DNA of 64,000 nt from JAKAXS01 sp965279065 (GTDB taxonomy: Bacteria > Pseudomonadota > Alphaproteobacteria > Rhizobiales > Hyphomicrobiaceae), in contig OZ257134.1 in NCBI GenBank assembly GCA_965279065.1, positions 3,224,001 to 3,288,000 on the forward strand, in the 5' to 3' direction. The translations under genes and the position numbers were made by a program. Shown here one piece after another: positions 18,501 to 27,116 of this stretch. The notes beneath the pieces are model-generated. The model searched no databases. It had not been told where the DNA came from and worked only from the letters and a program-made list of their open reading frames with translations. Numbering within the stretch: the stretch's first letter is position 1; every line of letters begins with the position of its first letter.

Positions 18501-19490
18501 TCAAAAAGGAATCTTTACTGCCTGGTCCGTTTCGGCTGCGCGTTCTAGCGCTACCGTGGCGGTTGCTAGGTCTTGCAGCGCGATTCCTGTTCCATCGAAC
18601 AGTGTTATGTCGGTTTCCGACACGCGTCCGGCGTGCGTGCCATTGATAACGGCGCCCAGTGGCGTGATGTGCGCGGCGTTTATCAATCCCGATTTAACCG
18701 CATGCTGCGCTTCCCCGATAGTCATGGACTGCTCGATATCGTCTGCAAACACCTTCGCGATCGGAAAAAGGTCGGGATCGACCTCCTGCTTCCCCTTCGT
18801 GTCGGTACCCATGCACGCGAAATGTGTGCCGGGACGGATCCAGTCCTTCTTAAGCAACGCCTCGTACGCCGACGTGATCGTGATTATGACGTCGGCTTCC
18901 GCGCATAGTCGTTCGCGTTCAACGCTCTCGAATGCAATCCCGACATCGCGCTCCACGACCTTGCCAAGATTCGGCAACATCTCGGGATGCGCGTTCCAAG
19001 CCAGCACACGATCGAACTTGCGTTGCTCGCACGCAGCTCGGACCTGAAAAGCTGACTGATGACCCGCGCCGACGATTCCCAAGACCTTGGCATCCGCACG
19101 CGCGAGATGTCTGATGGAGACCGCGCTCGCTGCCGCGGTTCGCACGGCCGTCAGATAGTTCGCACCGACGATGGCGCGAAGTCTCCCCGAGTCCGCGTCG
19201 AATAGGAACACGGTTGACTGATGGTTGGTCAAACCCTTCGCGGAGTTGCCCGGCCAATATCCGCCGGATTTCACACCGAGAACCAACCGGGAGCGATCGA
19301 AGCCGGATTTGAAGCCGTACAGAGCATCAGCGTGGCCGATGGCTTCTCTGATCACGGGAAAATTGTAGGCTTCGCCGCGATCCGCAGCGGCGAACACTTT
19401 CTCGACCGCCGCGAAGGCATCTTGCCGAGAAAGAACGTCGGCACAGACGGCCTCGGACACATAAAGTACTGCTGAGCTTCTGTCTGGCAT
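18501..19490 (-). CDS. bhcD: Iminosuccinate reductase BhcD
   Basis: This 329-residue member of the ornithine cyclodeaminase / mu-crystallin family has the nucleotide-binding loop VLGIVGAGHQS and the RTAAASAV segment. In the beta-hydroxyaspartate cycle BhcD reduces iminosuccinate to aspartate with NADH. The identification rests on the family plus position as fourth gene of a bhcABCD order. Alone it could be called ornithine cyclodeaminase or an imine reductase. The ATG at 19490 gives a normal length and avoids overlap with bhcC, which ends 34 bases upstream. Confidence 0.88.
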   Translation of the reverse strand: MPDRSSAVLYVSEAVCADVLSRQDAFAAVEKVFAAADRGEAYNFPVIREAIGHADALYGFKSGFDRSRLVLGVKSGGYWPGNSAKGLTNHQSTVFLFDADSGRLRAIVGANYLTAVRTAAASAVSIRHLARADAKVLGIVGAGHQSAFQVRAACEQRKFDRVLAWNAHPEMLPNLGKVVERDVGIAFESVERERLCAEADVIITITSAYEALLKKDWIRPGTHFACMGTDTKGKQEVDPDLFPIAKVFADDIEQSMTIGEAQHAVKSGLINAAHITPLGAVINGTHAGRVSETDITLFDGTGIALQDLATATVALERAAETDQAVKIPF

Positions 19491-19524
19491 ACGTTTACTT
19501 TCAATGAACCATTCGCAATGGGCT

Positions 19525-20670
19525 TCAGTACGCAAGTCCACGGGCCGTAACCGGCCAGACAGTCTCGACATGTCCGTTTCGGACACCGACATACCAGTCG
19601 TGCACGTTGCACGTTGGATCGATGTGACCTGGAATGAGCTTCAACCGGTCGTTGACGCGCAGCACGCCTTTGGGATCTGCGATCACGCCATGCTCGTCGG
19701 AGCACTTGATGTATTCGACATCGGCCCAGTCGGCGATAACCGGCAGTCCGCTGTCAACGGATTGTGCCTTAAGGCCTGCGTCACAAATGGCCTTGTCGAC
19801 CTTCGCGTGGCTCATCACCGACGTCAAGATGAACAACGAGTTTTCAAACTCGGAGATCACGTCACCCTTTTCATCACGAACTCGCTGATAGTCGGCATCC
19901 ATGAACGCATACGAACCGCATTGCATCTCGTTGTAAACGCCGGATCGGCCCTCGAAATAGTAGGTGCCCGTACCCGCGCCGCCCACGATGTCGCAAACGA
20001 TGCCCGCGCCGCGGAGCATCGCCACCGAGTCCCTGACTTGTCTAATAGCCTCGTCGATCTTGCCCTTACGCTCGGCGTAAGAGGCGATGTGCTGAGCTGC
20101 GCCCTGATAGGCTTGAATACCCGCGAAGACCAAAGCCGGAGCCGCCTCTATCGCCTTTGCAAGCTCCAACACTGACGCGCCGGAACGGACGCCGCACCGG
20201 CCGGCGCCGCAATCGATTTCGACGAGCACCTCCAATGTCGCTCCGGCGCGTTCCGCGGCCGCCGACAAGTCAGCAACGTTGTCCAAGTCGTCGACGCAAA
20301 CGATCATGCGTGCCAGACGTGTCAGACGAGTTAGCCGTTCGATTTTGGCTTTATCGCGCACTTGGTTCGAGATCAGTACGTCTCGGATGCCGGCCCGAAC
20401 GAAAGCCTCGGCCTCGCTGACCTTTTGACAGCAGATCCCGCAGGCTCCACGCTTGATCTGAAGCAGAGCAATGTCTGCAGACTTATGCATCTTGCCATGC
20501 ACGCGGAGACGAACCCCCATCTCGTCGGCAAAGCGCTGCATGCGATCGATGTTGCGATCCAAAGCATCGAGATCGATAACGAGACAGGGTGTTTGAATCT
20601 CCGATTCAGGCATACCGACCGCAGCCGGCACGTTGTAGCCCACTTCAAGATTGTAGAACATCGCGTTCAT
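19525..20670 (-). CDS. bhcC: beta-Hydroxyaspartate aldolase BhcC
   Basis: The 381-residue PLP enzyme of the D-threonine-aldolase family has the probable Schiff-base lysine in RVHGKMHKS and the C-terminal metal-site region IPGHIDPTCN. In the cycle it joins glycine and glyoxylate to erythro-beta-hydroxyaspartate. GGGGG lies five bases before the ATG. Its partners BhcA, B and D flank it in canonical order, which distinguishes it from an ordinary D-threonine aldolase. Confidence 0.9.
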   Translation of the reverse strand: MNAMFYNLEVGYNVPAAVGMPESEIQTPCLVIDLDALDRNIDRMQRFADEMGVRLRVHGKMHKSADIALLQIKRGACGICCQKVSEAEAFVRAGIRDVLISNQVRDKAKIERLTRLTRLARMIVCVDDLDNVADLSAAAERAGATLEVLVEIDCGAGRCGVRSGASVLELAKAIEAAPALVFAGIQAYQGAAQHIASYAERKGKIDEAIRQVRDSVAMLRGAGIVCDIVGGAGTGTYYFEGRSGVYNEMQCGSYAFMDADYQRVRDEKGDVISEFENSLFILTSVMSHAKVDKAICDAGLKAQSVDSGLPVIADWADVEYIKCSDEHGVIADPKGVLRVNDRLKLIPGHIDPTCNVHDWYVGVRNGHVETVWPVTARGLAY

Positions 20671-20672
20671 GT

Positions 20673-21665
20673 TTACCCCCTGCCATCTCCGCCCATCTTC
20701 CAGGGCAATTTAGTTAGATCGACGTTTCCACCGGTCAGGATTACGCCCACGGACTTGCCCGCGAACACTTCGTAGTTCTTTAAGATTGTCGCCAGCGGAA
20801 CCGCGCTGCTCGGCTCGATCACGATCTTCAAGCGTTGCCAGATAAGTCGCATCGCGCCGACGATTTCGTCCTCGGTCGCTGTAAAGATGTCAGTCACGTG
20901 CTTGGATACGAAATGCCAAGTGAGCTCCTTCAGCGGCACCTTCAAACCGTCCGCGACCGTCTGAGGCGAATCATCGGCGATGATGCGGCCGGCCTTGAAG
21001 GATCGCATCGCGTCGTCGGCGTTTACCGGCTCCGCGGCGAAAATCTTCGTTGCGGGTGCGAGTTTCGATAGCGCCAAGCAGGTGCCGGAGATCATGCCGC
21101 CACCGCCGATAGGTGCGACGATTGCGTCCAGACGCCCTATCTGAGCGTCGATCTCCATCGCGCACGTCGCTTGGCCGGCTATAACCCGAGGATCATTGTA
21201 CGGATGCACGAATTCAGCACCCGTGGCCGCTACGACTTTTGCAAACGTCTCCTCGCGGGAAGAGGTTGAGGCATCGCACTCGACGACTTGACCACCGTAG
21301 CCAATCACCGCCGACTTCTTGGCCGCTGGCGCCGTGCGTGGCATAACGACTGTAACCGGAATTCCACGCTTGCCGGCGGCATACGCCAATGACAGCGCGT
21401 GGTTACCCGACGAGTGGGTCGCGACACCCCGGGCGGCCGCATCATCGCTAAGTCCGAACACGGCATTCGACGCACCGCGCGCTTTGAATGCACCGGCCTT
21501 TTGAAAGCACTCGCATTTGAAATAGAGCCGCGCGCCCGTCAATCGATCGAGGAACGACGATGTCAAGATCGGCGTCTGGTGGATGTGCGGCCTGATGCGC
21601 TGATTGGCTAGAAGCGCATCCTCGAAAGTCGGGAAGTAAATCTCAGCTGCTGGGGCATTGGACAT
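20673..21665 (-). CDS. bhcB: beta-Hydroxyaspartate dehydratase BhcB
   Basis: This 330-residue PLP enzyme resembles threonine dehydratase and serine racemase. It has the cofactor lysine in QKAGAFKARGA, the SSGNHA loop and the phosphate-binding GGGGMISG. BhcB dehydrates beta-hydroxyaspartate to iminosuccinate. I chose the ATG at 21665, one base after the bhcA stop, with GGAGCG upstream; 21683 is possible. It ends two bases before bhcC begins, so the genes are tightly coupled. Confidence 0.9.
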   Translation of the reverse strand: MSNAPAAEIYFPTFEDALLANQRIRPHIHQTPILTSSFLDRLTGARLYFKCECFQKAGAFKARGASNAVFGLSDDAAARGVATHSSGNHALSLAYAAGKRGIPVTVVMPRTAPAAKKSAVIGYGGQVVECDASTSSREETFAKVVAATGAEFVHPYNDPRVIAGQATCAMEIDAQIGRLDAIVAPIGGGGMISGTCLALSKLAPATKIFAAEPVNADDAMRSFKAGRIIADDSPQTVADGLKVPLKELTWHFVSKHVTDIFTATEDEIVGAMRLIWQRLKIVIEPSSAVPLATILKNYEVFAGKSVGVILTGGNVDLTKLPWKMGGDGRG

Positions 21666-21666
21666 C

Positions 21667-22860
21667 TCAGGACGCTCCGGCATTATCTTTAGGGCGCGTT
21701 GAACGATAATACTCTTGCGCAGCCGCAACCCCGGACCCGAGCACGACAGGATATTGCAGATCCCTCATCGCCATCTCAATTGCAGCGAGACCAGATAACA
21801 TCATGACCTGCGTCAGCGAACCCAGGTGACCGATGCGAAACACGCGTCCCGACAGCTGTCCCAAGCCAATTCCAAATGAAACGCCATATGCCTCGTAGGC
21901 GTGATTGGTCAGGGCCGTGCTGTCCTGACCATCAGGAACGTGAATAGCCGTCACAGTATCGGAGTATAGATCCGGCCGCGCCGCGCACAGAGAAAGACCC
22001 CACGCGCGAACCGCGCGGCGAACGCCCTCCGCGATTCTCCGATGACGCTCAAAGACACGGTCGAGCCCTTCCTCAAGCAGCAGCATGTTAAGGCTCTCGT
22101 GTAATCCGTGGATCAGCTGAAGCGGGGGCGTATAAGGGAATGCGCCCTTCGCGTTCGCGTCCAGCATCATCCGGAAATCGAAGAAACACCGGCTGCAGGT
22201 CGCGCCGTCGAGCGCCGCTAGCGCCCGCTGGCTCACGGCGACGATTGCCATGCCGGTCGGCAGCATGAAGCCCTTTTGCGAACCTGACACGGCAAGATCG
22301 ACGCCCCACTCGTCCATTCTGAAATCCATGCACGCAAGCGAGCTTACGCAATCGACAAAAAGCATCGCCGGGTGATCCGCCGCGTCCATTTCTCGGCGAA
22401 CGGCGGCAATGTCGCTACGGACGCCCGTCGCTGTTTCGTTGTGCGTGATCAACACCGCCTTGATCGATCCGTTCGTGTCGGCCTTCAGCCTTTCGGCCAA
22501 GGCAGAGATCGGCGCTCCTTCGCTCCATGGCGCATCAATTACCTCTACGTCGAGCTTGTGCCGCTGACACATATCGATCCAACGATGCGAGAACATCCCG
22601 TAACGCGCTGCCAGGATCTTGTCCCCGGGCGACAACACATTCGTGATCGCGGCTTCCCAGCCTCCAGTGCCGCTCGCCGGAAACAAAACCACCTCTCCCC
22701 TTTCGGTCTTGAAAACCGACTTCAAGCCGTCGAGCACCGGACGCAACAATACGGCGAAATCCGGCGCTCGGTGATCGCTCGTCGGCACCATCGTCGCTCG
22801 CATGAGCCGATTGGGAATATTCGTCGGGCCGGGAATGAAGACTGGATTTTGATCGCGCAA
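21667..22860 (-). CDS. bhcA: Aspartate-glyoxylate aminotransferase BhcA
   Basis: This class-V aminotransferase of the serine-glyoxylate type has the start region NPVFIPGPTNIP, the SGTGGWEAAITN loop and the PLP lysine in VSGSQKGFMLP. BhcA makes glycine from glyoxylate using aspartate and so closes the cycle. The conserved family sequence begins only three residues after an in-frame TTG at 22860, which has GGAG six bases upstream. That gives 397 residues, the usual length. ATG codons far upstream (23022 or 23124) would add an unrelated extension. The TTG start is therefore my choice, though not certain. Confidence 0.88.
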   Translation of the reverse strand: MRDQNPVFIPGPTNIPNRLMRATMVPTSDHRAPDFAVLLRPVLDGLKSVFKTERGEVVLFPASGTGGWEAAITNVLSPGDKILAARYGMFSHRWIDMCQRHKLDVEVIDAPWSEGAPISALAERLKADTNGSIKAVLITHNETATGVRSDIAAVRREMDAADHPAMLFVDCVSSLACMDFRMDEWGVDLAVSGSQKGFMLPTGMAIVAVSQRALAALDGATCSRCFFDFRMMLDANAKGAFPYTPPLQLIHGLHESLNMLLLEEGLDRVFERHRRIAEGVRRAVRAWGLSLCAARPDLYSDTVTAIHVPDGQDSTALTNHAYEAYGVSFGIGLGQLSGRVFRIGHLGSLTQVMMLSGLAAIEMAMRDLQYPVVLGSGVAAAQEYYRSTRPKDNAGAS

Positions 22861-23451
22861 GGGTCGCTCCAAATCAGAAATTGTAACGCCTAACAAACAT
22901 GCAGCGTTCTTCAGCTCCAGAGAGCTTCTCGGAATTTTCACCTGATGGAATTGACCGGTTTCGGCACAAGATCGATCCGACGCAATTGTTCTCGAAAGCA
23001 ACAGGTGCGCCAACGCCGCCATCCTGTCATGACCTGGCATGCACGCGCTGCACCCACTGTTAAGGAGGTCCGAGGTGCCGGCGTATCCACTCGTTCGACC
23101 TCGTCGCCATGGGTCAAGATGCATGGGAGCATTCTTGCTCTACCGATCAGTGTCCTTCATCGCCAAACGCGTTCGGCGACACGTCCACTTGGACAGCCAC
23201 TCTGATCTCGATCCTTTCGAGCGCGATGATGCACGGTTCTAGCCTTCCCCGGCGGTTCGCGGCCCGTAGCGGTCGTTAGGGTCTGACCCAACTCAGAGCT
23301 CCTGTCCGAACGCTAGGATGATTTTCGGATGATGAAACGATGAGTAACCGACAGCTGCTCCCAACAATCAGTGTTTGGGCTTGGGCTTGCATGTCAATCG
23401 GCAACCAAGTTCGACCCCTCATCGACGTTCAATGTTGACCATGTCGCAGCG
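22861..23451. other. Regulatory gap between permease and bhcA
   Basis: No gene is convincing. At 22998-23012 the minus strand reads TGGCGCACCTGTTGC, one mismatch from a sigma54 promoter (G for A in the -24 box). It is about 125 bases before the bhcA start. A plus-strand frame beginning ATGAGTAACCG near 23340 is short and unrecognised. BhcR sites would be expected here, but I could not identify one. Confidence 0.35.
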
Positions 23452-25092
23452 TCATGGCGCCAGCAGCGTCAGCGGCCACCAATAGGCCTGTCCGAGTACA
23501 AACAGCCCCACCATCACGGCCAACGCGACGCTGTGCAGGAACACGTAGCGCAGAATGGCGCCCTCGTGCCCGTACCATTTGGTGGCCGTCGAGGCGACGA
23601 CGATCGACTGGGCGTCTACCATCTTGCCCATGACGCCGCCGGAACTGTTGGCGGCGGCCATCAAGACCGGGCTTAAACCCAGTTGCTCAGCCGAGATCTT
23701 TTGCAGCCCGCCGAACAGGACGTTGGACGACGTATCCGAGCCTGTCACAGCCACACCCATCCAGCCGATCAAGGTGCCGAAGAACGGATAGGTCCATCCG
23801 GTGCTCGCCATCGCCAGCCCCATCGTCGCGTCGGTGCCCGCAAACTTGGTGATGAAGCCGATTGCCATCATGCAGGCGATAGTCAACAACGAGTAACGCA
23901 CGTCATGAAGCGTGCGGAAGTACATCTTGACCAAGCTGACCAGCGAGTAGCCCAGCAGCAGACCCGACAGCATGGCGGCCAGCAGTATGCCGGTGCCGGT
24001 GGCCGACAGCAGGTTCAACACGTAGATAGCCTTTTCCAGCTGCGGTGCGGCAACGACGGGCGGCACTTTCTGAATCATCTCGTGCAACCCCGAGACCGGC
24101 AGCTTGGCGACCCAGATGCCATCAAGCAAGGCCCGTATCTGCGGCGTGCCCCAAGCGAACACGAATACGCTGAGGATGAGCCAGGGCATCCATGCGCGCC
24201 GCACTGCTGCCGGAGTGTCCACGTGGCTTGCCGCCGTCACCAGCACGACATCCTCGCTGCCAGGCACGACGGTCATGGGATTGGATGGCTTCCAGACGCG
24301 CAAGAACGCAGCGAGACTGATCATCGAGATGATGGCGGCAACAATGTCGACCAGCCAGGGGCCATGAAAATTCGAAACGACATACTGCGGAATTGCGAAA
24401 GTGAGTCCCGCGACCAGAATGGGCGGCCACACCTCGATCATTTTGCGAAATCCGGCGAAGGCCCAAATCAGCCAGAACGGCACGATCGCAGAGAAGAACG
24501 GCAGCTGCCGCCCGATCATCGCGGACAGTTCATGCAGATCCAGACCTGTAACCGCAGCCAGCGCAATGACGGGCGCGCCAAGCGCGCCGAAGGCAACAGG
24601 TGCGGTGTTCGCAATCAGCGACAGGCCGGCGGCGGCGAGCGGGCGGAAGCCAAGTGCCATCAGCATGGCGGCCGACACGGCGACGGGCGTGCCGAATCCG
24701 GCAGCTCCTTCGAAGAACGCGCCCAGCGAGAAAGCGATGAACAGCAGCTGAAGCCGGCGATCATTGCTGATCGAGCTGATACTACGCTGCAGGATGCTGA
24801 ACTCACCCCTTTCGTTGGTGAGATTGTACAGGAACATGATGTTCAGAATGATCCAGCCGATCGGCAACAGGCCGAACGCTGCGCCATAGCCGGCTGCGCG
24901 CGCGGCCATGTCCGCCGGCATGCCGAACCCGGCAATGGCCACCAGCAGCGCTGCCGCTAATCCTAGGAGGGCGGCGACGTGAGCCCGCACCTCAAAAATG
25001 CCGATGGCTCCCAACAGCACCACCACGGGAAGGGCGGCGGCCAGCGTGGAAAGGTACATGTTGCCGAACGGATCGTAGACCTGCGCCCACAT
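23452..25092 (-). CDS. Lactate/glycolate permease, LctP family
   Basis: The 546-residue inner-membrane carrier has about 13-14 helices and the family signature around EGAAGFGTPVAVSAAM. Members (LldP, GlcA) import L-lactate, D-lactate or glycolate with protons. Its place between the porin and the bhc-glc genes argues for glycolate. It is read from the porin side, 100 bases after the porin stop with a strong hairpin between, so it probably shares the porin's sigma54 promoter. No clear ribosome binding site adjoins the ATG. Confidence 0.88.
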   Translation of the reverse strand: MWAQVYDPFGNMYLSTLAAALPVVVLLGAIGIFEVRAHVAALLGLAAALLVAIAGFGMPADMAARAAGYGAAFGLLPIGWIILNIMFLYNLTNERGEFSILQRSISSISNDRRLQLLFIAFSLGAFFEGAAGFGTPVAVSAAMLMALGFRPLAAAGLSLIANTAPVAFGALGAPVIALAAVTGLDLHELSAMIGRQLPFFSAIVPFWLIWAFAGFRKMIEVWPPILVAGLTFAIPQYVVSNFHGPWLVDIVAAIISMISLAAFLRVWKPSNPMTVVPGSEDVVLVTAASHVDTPAAVRRAWMPWLILSVFVFAWGTPQIRALLDGIWVAKLPVSGLHEMIQKVPPVVAAPQLEKAIYVLNLLSATGTGILLAAMLSGLLLGYSLVSLVKMYFRTLHDVRYSLLTIACMMAIGFITKFAGTDATMGLAMASTGWTYPFFGTLIGWMGVAVTGSDTSSNVLFGGLQKISAEQLGLSPVLMAAANSSGGVMGKMVDAQSIVVASTATKWYGHEGAILRYVFLHSVALAVMVGLFVLGQAYWWPLTLLAP

Positions 25093-25135
25093 TTTGAAGA
25101 AACCTTAAACGCTATTGTCATTCGCAAGAAGCAAC

Positions 25136-25161
25136 GGCGCGCCACCGTGTGATGGCGCGCC
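25136..25161 (-). terminator. Hairpin between porin and permease
   Basis: GGCGCGCCA and TGGCGCGCC form a 9-bp stem with an 8-base loop, followed on the minus strand by GTTGCTTCTT. It could attenuate read-through from an abundant porin message into the permease gene. Confidence 0.5.
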
Positions 25162-25192
25162 GCCGAGTACACCGAGAGAGGTTGCGATGGAC

Positions 25193-26563
25193 TTAGTAGA
25201 AAATCACAGCACCAAGAAGATATTGGTCGAGCCTATCCAAGTCCTGCTTTCCAGCGACGCCGGCGTCGCTGAAATTGATGTCGCCATCGTGAGCTTTGTA
25301 CTTCGCCCAGACTGACATCGAAGCGGCATCGATTTCCTGGACGACGCCCACGCCCCAACGTTCAAATTCCGAACCTGTTACGCCGACGGTAGCGTCGGCT
25401 GCACTGGCGCACGCATCGCTGATTGCGCCACCCGCACCGAAGAAGCTGCCGCAAGCGCTGGCTCCTAGAGCGATACCGCCGAACATATCCTTGTCGCGGC
25501 CCCATTCGCCGTAAAACACCGTCGACCCGATTGGGAAGAACTTGGTACGCCAGCCGCCCTTCAAATACAGCTGCTGCGTGTCGGAGAAGCTGTTTGTACC
25601 TTGCGGCTCTTCCTCACCGTAGGACACGTTGAAGAACAATCCCGTCGGCGCGTGCATGATCGAGCCGCCTACCTGGAAGGCGTTGACGTCAGGCGTAAGT
25701 GCGGCGGGGCCGGCACGCGTACTATCGCGGTTCTGGAGATAACCGGCACCGAACCCGATCTTGAACTGACCGACCTCGCCGTTGTAGCGCAACGCCACAT
25801 CCCAGAAGTCGTCTTCACCCCAGGACGTCGAAGCCTGGAAGCCGGCAAACACCGGCGTGTCGTAACGAACTGCGTTGGTGCGGTCTCCGTGGCAATCGGC
25901 AAAAATGCCGGCGCCGATGCTCAAGCAGTGACCAATGCTCGCCCATTTTGCCGAAGATAAACCGGTTCCGTCTTCTGGGCGCAGAAACATGCCGGCGCCG
26001 TCGAACGCGACGATGTTGGCGGCGAATAGGCTGCCCGTGCCAGACAGATCGATCACGTTGATGTTGTCGGTGGCATGGCTCAACAGACCGACGGCAACTT
26101 GACCAAGGTGGTTGCTCTTCAGCCACCAGTGCGACTGAAGTACGCTCAGATTCTGGCCGGCGTTGTCGTTGCCTTGATTGACGCTGAAGCTTTCGGCCGT
26201 TTGCGTGTTGATGAAAAGGTTGTAGCCGGCCGACCAGTCACCGTTGATCTGTGCCTTCCCCGAGAAGTGGAGCTGCGAACCGAGATCGGTCAGGCTATCG
26301 ACGATATAGACATCGCTCTCTTCGCCGTCGTCCCAGGCCATGATCTGTTTCGTCACCCAGCCGGAGACTTCGAGCGAAACTTTACGGTTACCCTTTCGCG
26401 CCGTCGTTGCTTCGAGTTCGGCGATGCGTTCTTCAAGATCGGCACAGCAGTTGCCGCCGAGGTCGGCTGCCATTGTCTGTTGCGGCAACGCGGCACCCAA
26501 GGCCGCGGCTGCGCCGGCGGCAATGATGGCGGAGCGCAATTGATTGCGGTCGTTGTTGATCAT
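25193..26563 (-). CDS. Outer-membrane porin (alphaproteobacterial type)
   Basis: The 456-residue protein has a signal peptide ending MAADLGGNC, a short coiled segment (DLEERIAELEA) and a long run of alternating beta strands ending in VIFY. The terminal aromatic residue is the mark of an outer-membrane barrel. It resembles porins of Rhizobiales (Omp2/porin_2 class). The ATG at 26563 follows GGGGAAAGAAG. It lies behind a sigma54 promoter and ahead of the lactate/glycolate permease, so it probably admits small organic acids or alcohols. The exact substrate cannot be read from the sequence. Confidence 0.85.
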   Translation of the reverse strand: MINNDRNQLRSAIIAAGAAAALGAALPQQTMAADLGGNCCADLEERIAELEATTARKGNRKVSLEVSGWVTKQIMAWDDGEESDVYIVDSLTDLGSQLHFSGKAQINGDWSAGYNLFINTQTAESFSVNQGNDNAGQNLSVLQSHWWLKSNHLGQVAVGLLSHATDNINVIDLSGTGSLFAANIVAFDGAGMFLRPEDGTGLSSAKWASIGHCLSIGAGIFADCHGDRTNAVRYDTPVFAGFQASTSWGEDDFWDVALRYNGEVGQFKIGFGAGYLQNRDSTRAGPAALTPDVNAFQVGGSIMHAPTGLFFNVSYGEEEPQGTNSFSDTQQLYLKGGWRTKFFPIGSTVFYGEWGRDKDMFGGIALGASACGSFFGAGGAISDACASAADATVGVTGSEFERWGVGVVQEIDAASMSVWAKYKAHDGDINFSDAGVAGKQDLDRLDQYLLGAVIFY

Positions 26564-26669
26564 TTTCTTCTTTCCCCAATACTCCCCCGAGGCGAGCCAC
26601 GCGGTCGCCTGGATCAGATTTCTCCATGCCAGTCTGAACGACGCTGAACGCACTCTTGAGTCGGTAAAG

Positions 26670-26684
26670 GCAAAGGCCGTGCCA
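26670..26684 (-). promoter_or_regulatory. Sigma54 promoter of the porin-permease unit
   Basis: On the minus strand TGGCACGGCCTTTGC matches the -24/-12 consensus exactly. It lies about 105 bases before the porin start codon. Confidence 0.85.
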
Positions 26685-27116
26685 CGTGCTGCGGCGTGAG
26701 AACGACAGCGCCGGGAAATCGTGCGTCTGCATTCAAATGTTCAATGGAACGAGCGCGTTGCCGCGCGGCGGCGCTCTCCTGCCGCGGCCGCTCCATATCA
26801 AGGCGTGGGCAAATGAGGGGGATGGCGCGGCGTCAATGGCAGTTGTGCGACATGCGCCCGTTACAGTCGTTGTCACGCTGTGACGGCAAATCCGGTGTGC
26901 GTGGACGAGGGGTACCGCAAAACCACCGCGACGTGCCGCGCTTGGCGGAGCATTGAGGACGTCAATGCGCGCTGGCACGAATGTTGAAGGAGCTTCAGGG
27001 TTCCAACTAGTTTGCCACGTTGAAACCCAATCGGGATCGGCGCCCTGCGACACTCTTCTCCCGTCGCGGGCGTCGGTCTGCGAGCGGTCTCAGATCCCGT
27101 TGACCATTGCCGGGAT
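26685..27116 (-). promoter_or_regulatory. Upstream region with likely activator site
   Basis: At 26860-26884 GTTACA is followed after six bases by GTCAC-GCT-GTGAC, about 180-200 bases upstream of the sigma54 promoter. The GTTACA-N6-GTNAC arrangement recurs before the Rieske gene at 29300-29316. The rest of this stretch holds no recognisable gene. Confidence 0.5.

Noticed and set aside
18501..22860. Separate amino-acid enzymes (cyclodeaminase, D-threonine aldolase, threonine dehydratase, serine-glyoxylate aminotransferase)
   Set aside because: Four such families in this exact order beside an IclR gene and glycolate oxidase match the beta-hydroxyaspartate cycle operon far better than unrelated functions.
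26973..26987. Plus-strand TGGCACGAATGTTGA resembling a sigma54 promoter
   Set aside because: The -12 box ends in A instead of C, and no plus-strand gene follows; the next gene is on the other strand.
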